Source: Prionace glauca
Taxonomy: Eukaryota; Chordata; Chondrichthyes; Carcharhiniformes; Carcharhinidae
Assembly: GCA_037974335.1 (NCBI GenBank)
Contig: CM075760.1
Location: forward strand, 42,412,103-42,476,102
Direction: 5' to 3'
Length of the DNA stretch: 64,000 nt
Position numbers and translations under genes: made by a program. Under the pieces are notes generated by a model. It did not search any database and was not told the DNA's origin. It saw only the letters and a program-made list of their open reading frames with translations. Positions 52,876-63,515 of the stretch are shown here, piece by piece (the first letter of the stretch is position 1; every line of letters starts with the position of its first letter).

Positions 52876-53265
52876 TTTGGGCGGCGTTGTGACACATAGG
52901 TTAGCACTGCTGCCTCACAGCGCCAGGGACCCAGATCCAATTCCCGGCTTGGGTCACACTATGCGTGTCTCCGTCCGTTTGCTCCGGGTGCTCTGGTTTC
53001 CTCCCTCAGTCCAAAGATGTGCTGGTTAGGTGGATTGGCCAAGTTTAATTGCCCCATTAGTGTCAGGGGAACTAGTTAAGGTAAAATTTATGGGGTTATG
53101 GCAATAGAGTTTGGGTGGGATTGTGGTTGGTGCAGATTCGATGGGCCGAATAGCCCTCCTCTATACTGAAGGTTCTATGATCAGCCATGATCAAAACAAA
53201 TAACGGAACAAGGTCGAAGGACAGATTGGCCGACTCCTGCTTCCGGTTTCCATGTTTTTAATTTG
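52876..53265 (+). repeat. SINE followed by CR1 3' tail
   Basis: A full SINE (GGCGGCGTTGTGACACATAG head, GGTTCTATGATC end) at 52876-53178 is fused to a plus-strand CR1 tail (CAGCCATGATCAAAAC to TTTCCATGTTTTTAA). Confidence 0.82.
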
Positions 53266-53387
53266 GCAATATACAACACAGTTAGAAAGCGATTATTTAA
53301 ACCGTTGCATTTCATGGTCCAACACCACAGTATGACCGATGAAAATATTCACCCACTGTTTTTAATTAATAGCGTTGATCAGAAAAG

Positions 53388-53490
53388 TATGTGTGTTTGT
53401 CTATGTGTGTGTGTGTGAGGGAGAGAGAGAGAGAAAGACAGAGAGGGGGGGGGGGGGGTGGGGGGGAGGGTGAGGGGTGGGGAGGGCGAT
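53388..53490 (+). repeat. GT / GA / G-rich low-complexity run
   Basis: (TG)n, then (GA)n, then a 14-base G run and further G tracts. The plus strand could form a G-quadruplex. Confidence 0.9.
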
Positions 53491-53821
53491 TATATCTTTT
53501 CATGTCGAAAGATTTTGGTTACTATTGGTCACAAGTATCCAGAAAATAATGGGACTCGCAAATCTCTTCACTCCACGATGAGGGTCAGCGTTAAAACTCC
53601 TTCTGGCAGAGATCCACAACACCTGCAGAATAAATTAATCATATAATCCCTACAGTGCAGAAGGAGACCATTCGGCCATATCCTCTGTGTAAAAATGTTT
53701 CAAACAACAAAACAGAGGCTGCCCTAGAGATCCACTCCCATAGGTTATAAACTTCTTTCAGGTATCCAGAGTCCATTAAGGGCATTAAATCAGTTAAAAC
53801 GTTTCTTTTTCTCTCGGAACA

Positions 53822-54260
53822 ATATTTGATTTGATTTGATTTATTATTGTCACAAGTATTAATATTCAGTGAAAAATATCGTCTCTTGCGCGCTATAGAG
53901 ACAAAACGTACCGTTCATAGAGAAGGGAACGAGAGAGTGCAGAATATAATTTTACAGTCACAGCTGGAGTGTAGAGAAAGATACACTTCATGGAAGGTAG
54001 ATTAATTCAAAAGTCTGATGGTAGCAGGGAAAAAGTTATTCATGAGTCTATTGGTACGTGACCTCAGATTTTTGTATTTTTTCCCGACGGGAAGAAGATG
54101 GAAGAAAGAATGTTCTGGGTTCCTTAATTATGCTGGCTGCTTTGCCGAGGCAGCGGGAAGTGTAGGCAGAGTCAGTGGAATGGAGGCTGGTTTGCCTGAT
54201 GGTTTGGGTTACATTCACAATCTTTTGTAGTTCCTTGCGTAACAGTTGATTCAAGGGTCC
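53822..54260 (-). repeat. second LINE family (L2-like), 3' fragment
   Basis: TTTGATTTGATTTGATTTAT at its end is the reversed tail. The minus strand encodes RCLGKAASIIKEPRTFFLP and SSRREKIQKSEVTYQ, the C-terminus of a LINE distinct from the CR1 copies here. Its sense counterpart lies at 62680-63322. The clade (L2/Rex-like) is a guess. Confidence 0.7.
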
Positions 54261-54914
54261 AGCTGCCGGGATGAGCATTGATTTCCATGATTCCAGGTTA
54301 ATATGAGTATTGTTTCACTCCACAGGACAATTGGATTATTTCTATAATAAAAACAATCTGGGCAGCTATTGTGTGAACCTGATGGAAACTGACCGCCTGT
54401 TCAAGGAGAGCGGGTTATTGAGGCACCAAGAGGCTGCTTCCGATCTAAGCCTCAGTTATTAACCTAATCACCGCCACAAAGCTTTCCACTAATCTACTCA
54501 CATTTAAATAATTTAATATAAGTTAAATATTCATTGTCAAAATGGTGCAAATATCTCAAAATTAACAGTACAAGTATTATTCTGCAAACACCATTTGCCA
54601 GGGGAGGTTCAGTTCTTCGCTCTATCGCCTGTGAAGCAGATATTTTCACAATCCCAGTCTCACGATGCATTCAGATGCGCCAGTGCAAACCGAGGGGAAT
54701 GATGAAATGTGAGACATGCCGGATTTCGGATGAGATGTTTAATTAGGGGCATCGACTACCCTCTCAGATCGGAGTTGCAGATCATAAGGACGCTATTTCG
54801 AAGACGAGCTGTGGAATCTCTCTTGCATCTAAACACACTGTGGGGCATCAAGAAAGGTCAGATAAGTACACTATCATTCACTCAATTGCCCAAATTACTC
54901 AGTGACGCTGTGAG
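54261..54914. other. unassigned sequence 3' of V9
   Basis: No feature was recognised in this stretch. Confidence 0.4.
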
Positions 54915-54953
54915 AGTTTTTGTACAGGTTCAGCACAGCTCTGTGTCTCTGTG
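54915..54953 (-). other. 23-RSS of V9
   Basis: Heptamer CACAGAG (54947-54953), 23-bp spacer, nonamer ACAAAAACT (54915-54923). The sixth heptamer base is off consensus. Confidence 0.88.
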
Positions 54954-55727
54954 GGTCTCAGTGCGCAGAAATACACCCCGGAGTCTCTCAGCTCTGTTTT
55001 AGACACTTTCAACGGGACGGTGCTCTTCACAAAATCAAACTCCGCAGAGAATCGGTCCCCAGGGAATCTCTCTGTGTTCCCGTTGTATCTATCTCTCCGA
55101 AGCAGAAACTCCATGGACCCGCTGGGATACTGATAATACCAGAATATATTCGGGTTGTTGTCTGTAGTTGTAAAGTTACAGAAGAACTGAATATCATCTC
55201 TTTCACTCACTGTGACTGCAGACGGTGTCTGTGTTACAGAGTCTCCTCCACAATGTCCTGTAAGAATTAAGAACAACATGAAATCAGACGATGTCAGTAA
55301 AATACGTTTATCCGACAGAATTGTCTTCTTGCCCTGAATTACAGCCCGATAAACAAATCGGCGTCACTAAAGTTAAACATAGTTCCCACAGCTCAGGAAC
55401 TGGAACTGGGAAGTGTTTGGATTGAATACTAATCTTTACATGAACGTACATTGACACTGTCTATCGGGATCAGTCCCCGCCTGCGTTTCATGTAACTTGA
55501 AAGAGAAACCAAATACTGTCCATAGGTTTTAAACTCCAGTGTTTGCCACAGGCCGTGTGGAGACAAAGCGGATCTGGTTAATTTACCAATCGTTGATCAA
55601 TCTATTGTTACCTATGAGCTAATTTAATCAGTAACAAAGATGTGAAACACGGGTTTGTGCAACTTGTGAATTTACCGATTAACAGAGCAGCCGCAGTGAG
55701 GAATAAACACGAAGTAATGGGTGGCAT
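54954..55727 (-). CDS. V9: TRAV/TRDV-type T-cell receptor V segment
   Basis: The leader exon is 55676-55727 (52 nt, MPPITSCLFLTAAALLI) and the V exon 54954-55257, phase 1, across a 418-nt intron, longer than in the other V segments. It reads GDSVTQTPSAVTVSERDDI, first cysteine in FFCNFTTT, IFWYYQYPSGSMEFLLRRD, FR3 DRFSAEFDFVKSTVPLKVS and ends RDSGVYFCALRP. YYQYP replaces WYRQYP-type text (W kept). Open throughout. Confidence 0.9.
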
Positions 55728-55828
55728 GTTTGCAGAGAGCTCCTGGCACAGCTAACAGCAATGGGCTGAAGCTCAAATTGATTCACTCAAGGGTTGAGCA
55801 GAGAGTGAGTAACGCCCACCGCTTCGCT

Positions 55829-55834
55829 GATTGG
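55829..55834 (-). promoter_or_regulatory. CCAAT-type hexamer upstream of V9
   Basis: CCAATC on the minus strand, 102 nt upstream of the V9 leader ATG. Confidence 0.55.
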
Positions 55835-56751
55835 TTCATTGCCGACAGCGTCATTAGTTGGCATTCAATCATCTTCCAATTTATTCAACCAATGGCTTCA
55901 ATCTCTTTGGATCTTCAATGTCTATACTGGGCGCGAGTTGAAAGGAGCAAAATGTAAACTTGGTACTTTACAAGGAATAAACTAAAAAATAATCCTTTCA
56001 CAAGTTCAATTTCATTGCAGTGTTAATGCAATCCTTTTGTAACACCGACAAATAAACATTAAAACAAAAAAAAGTGAGAACAAGCTGCGGATGGCATTAA
56101 ACTGAAACAGAATCCGAGGTTTCTGAACAAGGAAAGAGATTTCAGAACACAAGGGGGCACATGTAAACCCACACACAGAATTGTTGAGAACATAGTTCAA
56201 ACACGTGGGTCCGTTCAGTGACTCTTCAAACCTTAGCTTTAACCTCAGGGACAGTGTTTAAGAGAGAGACTGGGAAAGATGGTGAGGGACTGAGAGAGCA
56301 CGATACTCGCCGGAGAACTGAGCAAATCGGGGTATTTTCTGTGGAGCAGCAATTCTGTTCAGAAGTGATTTTCAGACTTGTATCCAATCAAGGCAGGTTT
56401 GGAAAAGGTTGAAAAGGAGCAGAGACAATCGGCTCGCCCCTCAATGCGTGACTGGATGGTGGCATTTCCCCTGATCTTTATGCAGTGGAGGGAGCGATTA
56501 GCAGACTGTGGTTTGAGCAGTCGACTGTTAGAGGATGCGATGGTTCATGCCAAACTGTAATGTGGATAATGTATAAGTAATTTTCAGAGACAAGTGGATA
56601 AATATTTGACCAGCAAATGGAATTATTAAGAATATAAGATATATTGAATGCAAGTGCCGGTAAAGAATAAGTGGATAACCCATCAACTGAGACAGTACGT
56701 GAGCAATGGGCCGAATGGTCTCTGTTAGTGCTACAACAATTTACAAACAAA
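55835..56751. other. unassigned sequence with small repeat scraps
   Basis: TTTCATTGCAGTGTTAATGC at 56010 is a scrap of the second SINE tail, and 56570-56740 resembles a CR1 3' end (GCAATGGGCCGAATGGTCTC). No gene was recognised. Confidence 0.5.
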
Positions 56752-57049
56752 AGCAAAGCTTGAATGCCAGAAATTTACATGGATACACAGAATGGGAGAT
56801 TAAAACTTAATGAAACTCAAGGTTACACACACACAAACTGAGAACTGCTCACTGTTAGCAAGGATATACAGGGAATCTGGGGATTCTGAAGCGAATGAGG
56901 TGAAAAAAATAGGAAATAACATCAAATAAAGAAGTAACAATGAACAGAGAAGGCAATAGGAAACAAAAGAAAGCAGTTAATGGCAAAACAAGAAAAGTTA
57001 TGAAGTAGTAAAATTTAGATAGCTGAATGACAAGAAATGATGATCATCC
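56752..57049 (-). repeat. unclassified interspersed repeat, copy 3 (inverted)
   Basis: Reverse complement of 19519-19822, from CAAAGCTTGAATGCCAG to GAAATGATGATCATCC. Confidence 0.8.
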
Positions 57050-57286
57050 ATTGAAATTTCAGGGCAAGCAGAGCTTTTTGAGCAGAATGGTTCAGATTCC
57101 CATCCCCTTTGATGTGAACAAGTTGTTTCTGATTTCACTACACAGCTTGTCTATTAAACATTGACTGAACACGGGGTGAATGTGAGAAGCTGAAGTTTCC
57201 AGTTGAAGAAATTCCCAGTGTCTCTGAGCAGCTGAACTGGGGAAGCCTTTGGGCAGAGACTGTCCTGCTGCTATTTCCCTTCCTGG

Positions 57287-57301
57287 CCACCAGGGGTCGC
57301 T
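57287..57301 (+). promoter_or_regulatory. CTCF-like motif
   Basis: CCACCAGGGGTCGCT, one base from the strong consensus CCACCAGGGGGCGCT. It sits at the left edge of the CpG-rich block. Confidence 0.5.
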
Positions 57302-57339
57302 GTAACACTCCCAGGCACTACACCACCCAGTGTCACCTC

Positions 57340-58020
57340 TTGCCCACTCCGGCCCGGCCGCTGCTCATTGGCGGAACATCCGGGACCTGAAGAGAGGCGG
57401 GGCCAGCCGCCATATTGCCGTGATGTCACCATCAGCCCCGCCCCCAGCCGAGGAAAAACCGACGGTTCAGAAATGTAGAAAGTGAGAGAAATTCCCACCC
57501 GGAAATCCCGCCAGGAGCGGAATTAAAATTAAATAAAATACATATTTTTATAAGAAACAGGTAGCGGAACCGCGCATGTGCTGTAGTATTTTCCCAGAGC
57601 GCACCGCGCGGGTGTGATTGAAAAACAGACGGAATAAAAACAGAAACGATTTTCCCGAATGGAGAAGGAACCGAAAGTCTGACGGGTGAGACTGTGAATA
57701 ATAATCATCAGAATTTAAAATATGAAAAGATTAACATGGAACTGCCTGGGCGCATGTGCGGGAGGGGATGTCAACCAGAGAGCAGCGCGCAGGACGCCGT
57801 CTCCCTTCGCAACGCAAGATGGCGGCTGGCCGTCTCCCCTCGCAACGCAAGATGGCCGCTGGTGGTCTCCCCTGGCAACGCAAGATGGCCGTCTCCCCTG
57901 GCAACGCAAGATGGCGGCTGGCCGTCTCCCCTGGCAACGCAAGATGGCCGCTGGCCGTCTCCCCTGGCGACGCAAGATGGCCGCGGGCGATGGGTGTGAT
58001 TGTGGCGCAGGCGCAGTGAG
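57340..58020. promoter_or_regulatory. CpG-rich, promoter-like block
   Basis: Dense CpG, GC boxes (GAGGCGGGGCC, CCCCGCCCCC), NRF1-like sites (GGCGCATGTGCGGG near 57750, GGCGCAGGCGCAG near 58003) and the YY1-type array stand out from the AT-rich surroundings. This looks like an unmethylated promoter island. I cannot identify the gene it would serve; the frames it opens come from the 33-bp repeat. Confidence 0.55.
57797..57995 (+). repeat. 33-bp minisatellite with six YY1-type cores
   Basis: Six AAGATGG cores start at 57816, 57849, 57882, 57908, 57941 and 57974; the one short step is a 7-bp deletion. Each unit pairs CGCAAGATGGC with CCTGGCAACG-type text, the latter like an RFX half-site. All frames stay open because 33 is divisible by three, so coding is not implied. 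Confidence 0.92.
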
Positions 58021-58218
58021 GTCTGCCTGCAGCCCATTGTCCAGATTGCCCCCCAGTGGATGTGGTGGGGATGGTGCAGCAGATGGAGCAACAATCCCAG
58101 TTTCAATGGGGGGAGAGAAGCTGCAATGCTGCTCCCTGTTGTTCACTCCTCTCCCCAGTCTCAGCATTGCAGAGTCTTTAAACAAGAGGGTGCAATGTCA
58201 CAGCGGCAGATAGACCTT

Positions 58219-58483
58219 CAGTTTAAATTTATTTATTACTGTCACTAATAAGTCAGCTCATATTAACACTGCAGTGAAGTTACTGTGAGAATTGCCCTAG
58301 TCTCTACATTCCTGTTGGGGTAACACTGAGGGGAATTGAAGCCCGGCCCAATGCCCCCTAACCCAGCACGTCTTTCAGACTGGAGGAGGAAACCCACACA
58401 GAAACGGGGAAAAGGTGCAAATGACCCACAGGTCCCTAGCACAGTGAGGCTGCGGTGTTAACCACTGTCCCACCATGCTGACA
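58219..58483 (-). repeat. SINE of the CATTGCAGTGTTAATG-tail subfamily
   Basis: The reversed tail (TATTAACACTGCAGTGAAGT) is followed by the reversed core (GGAGGAAACCCACACAGAAA) and head (GTTAACCACTGTCCCACCAT). Confidence 0.83.
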
Positions 58484-58995
58484 CTGGGGATAATGTATTT
58501 GGGGGGAACACGGGGCAGGTGGGGGTATCACCAACTCAATTTGATGGGGGGGGTGGAAACATCAGGAAAAATCATCTTTGTCTCAAAACATTCTTCCATT
58601 TTTCCTCTTGTTTCTTATTGAAAACCAGCTCACTCGTCCATCCCTCCCATCAATAGAGCTAACAGAACGCAGAGAAAAGGTTACAGCGCAGGAGAGGCCC
58701 TGTGAGAAGAGGCATGGTCTGGACAGTTGTCAGCCAAGGCATGGCCTTGTGTAATCGAAACAAAGAGATTATCTAATAAAATAATACACGAAACATAGTT
58801 TAATGTTACAACAGCAAAAAAGGCATAACGTATTATAAATAGAGATGAAATTCAGTATAGCACTTATACCGAACAACGCGATATTTAATAACAAGACAGC
58901 TTTGGTACAACCTTTTGAATTTCTTGCAAAACTAATTCCTGAACAATAATGTTCTGAACTGAACTGAACATTGCGGGGAGAAATTCTGAACTCTC
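58484..58995. other. unassigned sequence
   Basis: G-run text then AT-rich text with no feature recognised. Confidence 0.4.
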
Positions 58996-59009
58996 CCACA
59001 AGGTGGCAG
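58996..59009 (+). promoter_or_regulatory. strong CTCF-like motif
   Basis: CCACAAGGTGGCAG matches the CTCF core very closely. With 57287-57301 it brackets the CpG-rich block in the same orientation. Confidence 0.55.
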
Positions 59010-59449
59010 CAAACGCTCAGAATCTGCTGACATCTCGGCGCAATATTTGGTTAATATTTCCATGTTATTTCACACTGAAGGACAATTAACACGTTTCATT
59101 GAATTATTAACATTTTCACCTGACGTAACCGTCTCCGTTGCAGATGATATTTTAAACTGAATGTCACTTTCCTTTTAACACATTTCACTGCATCGACAGA
59201 ACTAGTTTCAGGAACGCAGCAGGAGTTTGTCTTGTTAATGGTGGGCAGCTAATGTTGCAACCACGCAGTAAATGTAATAACTGTGTAAAATCTCACCGTT
59301 TCTTGTGGGATTTCTGCAGATTGATTTTGGGATGTGTGTGCGCAGGAAAATATTGATGTGCCAGTGTGTGTAACCGGCTGTAATAAACAGCCCTTGGAAA
59401 AATGGGGCTGTGACCCAGAAACCTGTGGCCGTTTTTGTACGAGGACTAA

Positions 59450-59720
59450 ACTCGTTCCCATCAATGCGAGAGTCTGTGCTCGGTAATAGCCCGCGGTGTC
59501 AGACAGCCGTAGCTGCGCTATTGTCAATCTGTACGACTTGTCTGACTGTTAGACTGTATCAGAAAACCGGCTCTGAGCGAAATCTGCTTCGAACTATGGT
59601 GGGAAGGATTCCATAACTGACTATCAGATAGTTGAACGACAATATAACCGCTCCTTCCTTCTCCAACAGATCCTCACTTTGCCCTTGAATTGGGAGTTTC
59701 TCTTCGAACGCCAGGGACGC
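59450..59720 (-). pseudogene. V10: decayed V segment
   Basis: The minus strand keeps LTIAQLRLSDTAGYY-like FR3 text, but the conserved cysteine codon is CGA. FR1-like EDLLEKEGAVILSF appears upstream, with broken frames and no clear FR2 core. A nonamer-like ACAAAAACG follows at about 59435, but no good heptamer lies 23 bp before it. Confidence 0.65.
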
Positions 59721-60012
59721 TGTCAATGTGTCACAAGACGGTCTGGCGCTTCAATCAGCCACTCCGACATAAAATGCAAAAATAAGTTCAATAATTGGAT
59801 CAATGACTAATGAAGGTAATCACGCAGTCAGACTGAGACACTCTCCTGATGGTAACACTTAAGTAAACAGACTGATCCCTGAATGAAACAAATCCTGGAG
59901 CAAACCTGAGTTTGATGCTCACATTAACCAGAGTCGGATTTAACAGTCACCATCTGGAAAAGGGAAATATTCTCCCCATTAGGTACTGACTGTTACCCGC
60001 CGCTGAGTATTT

Positions 60013-60018
60013 CCAATC
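60013..60018 (+). promoter_or_regulatory. CCAAT-type hexamer upstream of V11
   Basis: CCAATC, 161 nt from the V11 ATG, further than in the other V segments. A GGGGGCGGGG GC box lies nearer, at 60113. Confidence 0.35.
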
Positions 60019-60178
60019 ACTGATAGCCAGCTCACCGGCCTGTCTATTCACACTGTCACTGGGAACACCAGGAAGTGAAGTGAGAACATCCTGAGGCATC
60101 AGCAGGTTACTGGGGGCGGGGTTTTGAACCTGTGTCTTTAAAATCCCCAACTCCCCTGTTGCAGAGCGGACATAGACA

Positions 60179-60621
60179 ATGCGGCTGTTCAGCATCTGGG
60201 TTGTGTGGGCAGCATTTCTGACAGGTAAATGTGGACCAAACACATTTCAACTTTGTTCGACAATTTTGAAACAGTCATCGGTCAGCTATTTTTATAATTG
60301 AATTTGTTTTTCAGATCTGATTCATGGAGATTCTGTCACTCAGTCACTGTCTTCAGATGTTGGGACAGAAGGAGAAGCGGTGACTTTAAAATGTAACTAT
60401 GATACTACATTTAGCACCTACTATCTATACTGGTACCGGCAGCACCCAGACTCAGAGCCTGAGTTTATTTTGTGGAAATATTCGAGCGGCGGTGAAGAAA
60501 AAGCCGATTTTGCTAAAAGTCGTTTCTCTGTTGAGCTTCAGACAGAGACTAAATTCACCAGTTTATCCATCTCGGGTGTGAAGCTGACTGACGCCGCCGT
60601 GTATTACTGCGCTTTCGGGCG
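60179..60621 (+). CDS. V11: TRAV/TRDV-type T-cell receptor V segment
   Basis: The leader exon is 60179-60224 (MRLFSIWVVWAAFLT) and the V exon 60315-60621, phase 1 (GACAG/GTAAAT, TTTTCAG/AT). It reads DLIHGDSVTQSLSSDVGTE, first cysteine in TLKCNYDTT, LYWYRQHPDSEPEFILWK, FR3 SRFSVELQTETKFTSLSIS and ends TDAAVYYCAFGR. It is related to the V1-V3 family (LYWYRQ, RFSxELQT, YYCAF) but in opposite orientation. All parts, including the RSS, look functional. Confidence 0.93.
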
Positions 60622-60660
60622 CACAGTGATATAAAGCAAGCTCAGCCCTGTACAAAAACT
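60622..60660 (+). other. 23-RSS of V11
   Basis: Heptamer CACAGTG (60622-60628), 23-bp spacer, nonamer ACAAAAACT (60652-60660). Confidence 0.95.
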
Positions 60661-61784
60661 GCCTTTCACTGCAGAATGCAGCTGCTGTCTGTTGGGGTCT
60701 GTGGAGGATTGGAGTAGATGCAGCCGCAATGTGCAGCGACAGGAAACCAAACTCACCTCGAATGAAACTGTTCCCAGGAGAGACTGGGAAAACAAACTTG
60801 AGAATTCAACCCGACAAACAGATCATTGCAGAATCGCATTTGAAGACACCCGTTCTAAGTCCCGCCCTTAATAATTTGTTCTGTTCCCCTGGGATGTTCT
60901 TACCTCACTTCCGTGTCTGTCTCTGGTTCTCTGAAGCCAGTTGGTGGTGATCTGCGTTGACATTGAAAGAGACTGGCTATTCAGTGACCTGACAGGGGAG
61001 TGGCCGGACTTTCAGAGACTGGGGAGGAGGAAGAGGTGGCCGGGGAATGTAAGCCTGGTCTGTAGATTGTCATCAGAAAATTTTGATTGTTAGTGTTGAC
61101 AGGAACCACGCCAAGACAGGCGGTGAGTTACTCCGAGCAGGTTTCCCAGACTCTGACATGGTCTTGTAGCTACTGTGTTTATGGGTGGTGAGTCCAGGCG
61201 AGTTTCTGGTCAATGGTAACCCTAAGGATGTTGACAGTGGGGAATTCAGTGATAGTTACACCATCATTTTTGCTGGCAAACAAAAAGCTTTCATCTCTCT
61301 CTCTCTCTCTCTCCCTCCCTCCCTCTCTTATGTCTCATCTCACTCACATTCTTTCCCTCCCATTCACTCTGTCGTCCTTTCTGGAGGAGGCTGCAATCAA
61401 TTTACCCGCGACAGAGCATCTGCCAACAAGACATCAGGTGAAACCTTGCCTTCCTCAAATCTCTCTTTCCTCTGTGTTCCTCGCTGTCTTTCCGGCAGGA
61501 ATCGTGTGGGAAACTGATGGGAAAAGATTTGCAGGGCTCCAGTGACAGAGTGGACGAGTGGGACCGGCTCAGTTGCTCTAGCAGGGAGTCAACATGGGCT
61601 GAATGGCCTCCTTGATTATGTGACCGTTCTATGATTGAGACACAAACTGTTATTTGGATGTCAACTTCAGATTTCTAGTTTATAAGTGTTCAGACAACCA
61701 GCAACCTATCCTGGTCCCTCAATGCCGACGCTATAATTAAAAAAACTGATTAAACCAGTTACATTTTCCTCAAAATCATATATA
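60661..61784. other. unassigned sequence with a CT run and a repeat tail
   Basis: A CT/CCCT microsatellite lies at 61293-61329, and a SINE/CR1 tail scrap (GGGCTGAATGGCCTCCTTGA) at about 61590-61640. No gene was recognised. Confidence 0.5.
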
Positions 61785-62035
61785 CGTACATGTATATTGC
61801 AAACAGCAAAGGTCCCAGCACAGATCCCTGAGGGACGCCACTTATCACAGCCCTCCATTAAGAAACACACCCTTCCACTGCTACTCACTGCCTTCTATGA
61901 CGGAGCCAGTTTTGTATCCACCTTGTCAGCTCACCTCTGATCCCGTGCGACTTCACCTTCTGCACCAGTCTGCCATGAGGGACCTTGTCAAAGGCCTTAC
62001 TGAAGTCCATGTAGGAAACATCCATTGTCCTACCC
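61785..62035 (-). repeat. CR1-type LINE RT fragment
   Basis: The reversed text encodes the FSKAFDKVPHGRL-like and GVPQGSVLGPLLF-like RT blocks with breaks. On the plus strand, AGATCCCTGAGGGACGCCAC and GACCTTGTCAAAGGCCTTAC are diagnostic. Confidence 0.78.
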
Positions 62036-62036
62036 C

Positions 62037-62140
62037 ATCCTACTAGAAGACATAGCCTCAAAAATAAGGAGATGCAGATTTAGGACTAAGTTGGGGAGGA
62101 ACTTCTTCAATAGGGTTGTGAACTTAAAATCTGAGAATCA
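62037..62140 (+). repeat. CR1-type LINE C-terminal scrap
   Basis: The plus strand reads SLKIRRCRFRTKLGRNFF then RVVNL, matching the ORF2 C-terminus of the element at 50432-50968. It abuts an antisense RT piece. Confidence 0.75.
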
Positions 62141-62679
62141 CACGGAGCAGAGTGACAAGAAACAGAGGGAGCTAGGTACAAAGCACTGCTGCAGTGTGTC
62201 AGGGTGATTGGGATAGGGGAAGAGTGGAGTGAATTCTGGTCTTTCTAAATGTATCAGCAGAATGTGTTGGTTTCAAATAAATGTCAATAAGGTATAAGGT
62301 AACAGATTTTGGGGGAGGTTTCACCCATTCCACTTATATCAAATATATTTTGGGCCTATTTCAAGAAACTTGGAAACATTGAAGATAGGAGCAGGAGGAA
62401 GCAATTTGGCCCTTCGAGCTAATCATATCTGATCATCCAACTCACTAGAGAATCTGGTGAACTGGCGCGGTGACAATAATCTCTCCCTCAATGACAGCAA
62501 AACGACCGAGATTGTATTCGAAGTCAGGAAGCATAGTAGAGAGCATGGCCCTTTCTAGTCAATGGAGATGAAGTAGAAATGGTCGGGAGATTCAGGTTTT
62601 CAGTTGTCCAAATCACCAACAATCTGCCCTGGTTCCACCACCACAGCATCCCCCCCCCCGCCCCCCGCCTCGCCCCACC
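62141..62679. other. unassigned sequence with a CR1 tail scrap and C-rich run
   Basis: A reversed CR1 tail scrap (GATAGGAGCAGGAGGAAGCA) lies near 62385. A C-rich run lies at 62648-62690. Confidence 0.5.
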
Positions 62680-63322
62680 CCCACCCTGCCAACCCCTGGC
62701 CCTTGTGTCGACAATATAGTTAAGTAAGATCAATTATTTTCACAGAAGATTGAGTAATTTTGGCATGTCAGCTTCGAATCTCACCAACTCCTACAGATGC
62801 GCCATAAAAAGCATTCTTTCTGGTTGTACTCAGAGATTAATCCAGTCCAACAGTGGCATCTCCACATCAAAGATTGGGCATGGCTCCTGCTCTGCCCAAG
62901 ACCGCAAGAAACTGCAAAAGGTCCTGACTGTAGCCCAACACATCACGCAAACCAGCCTCCCATCCATTGACTCTGTCGACACTTTTCGTTGCCTCGGCAA
63001 AGCAGCCAGCATAACTAACGGCCGCACGCACCCCAGACATTCTCTCTTCCAACTCCTTCCATCGAGAAAAAAAGTTACAGAAGTCTGAGATACGTACCAA
63101 CTGTCTCAAGAACAGCATTTTCCCTGCTGCCATTAGGCTTTTGAATGGACCTACCTTGCATTAAGTTGATCTTTCTCTACACCTTAGCTAAGGCTGTAAC
63201 AGTACATTCTGCACTCTATCATTTCCTTCCCTATGAACGGTATGTTTTATCTGTGTAGCGCACAGGAAAGAATACTTTTCACTGTATACTAATCCATATT
63301 ACAATAATCATTCAAATCAAAT
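62680..63322 (+). repeat. second LINE family (L2-like), 3' end
   Basis: The plus-strand frame reads DRKKLQKVLTVAQHITQTSL, then VDTFRCLGKAASITNGRTHP and HSLFQLLPSRKKVTEV, a LINE C-terminus unlike the CR1 copies. The tail is ATTCAAATCAAATCAA. Same family as 53822-54260. Confidence 0.75.
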
Positions 63323-63329
63323 CAATTCG

Positions 63330-63515
63330 GACCTTCGACACCGCTCCGCCATTCTAAGTGTTCACAACTGAGTTCCATCTCATCCTAACTCCACTTCCCT
63401 GCCTTTTCCCCATACCCCTTTTTCCAGCTTTTGAATCAACCTAGTGAATCCGTTCTGCACCCCCTCCAGTATCAGTATATCCTTTCTCAAGTAAGGAGAC
63501 CAAAACTGTACACAG
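63330..63515 (-). repeat. CR1-type LINE 3' fragment
   Basis: On the plus strand, CAACCTAGTGAATCCGTTCT and AAGGAGACCAAAACTGTACA follow the reversed ORF2 C-terminal pattern. Confidence 0.75.

Noticed and set aside
57694-58213. Several overlapping open frames on both strands across the 33-bp repeats
   Set aside because: The repeat length is divisible by three, so all frames stay open. The peptide repeats carry no domain and the DNA motifs explain the conservation better.
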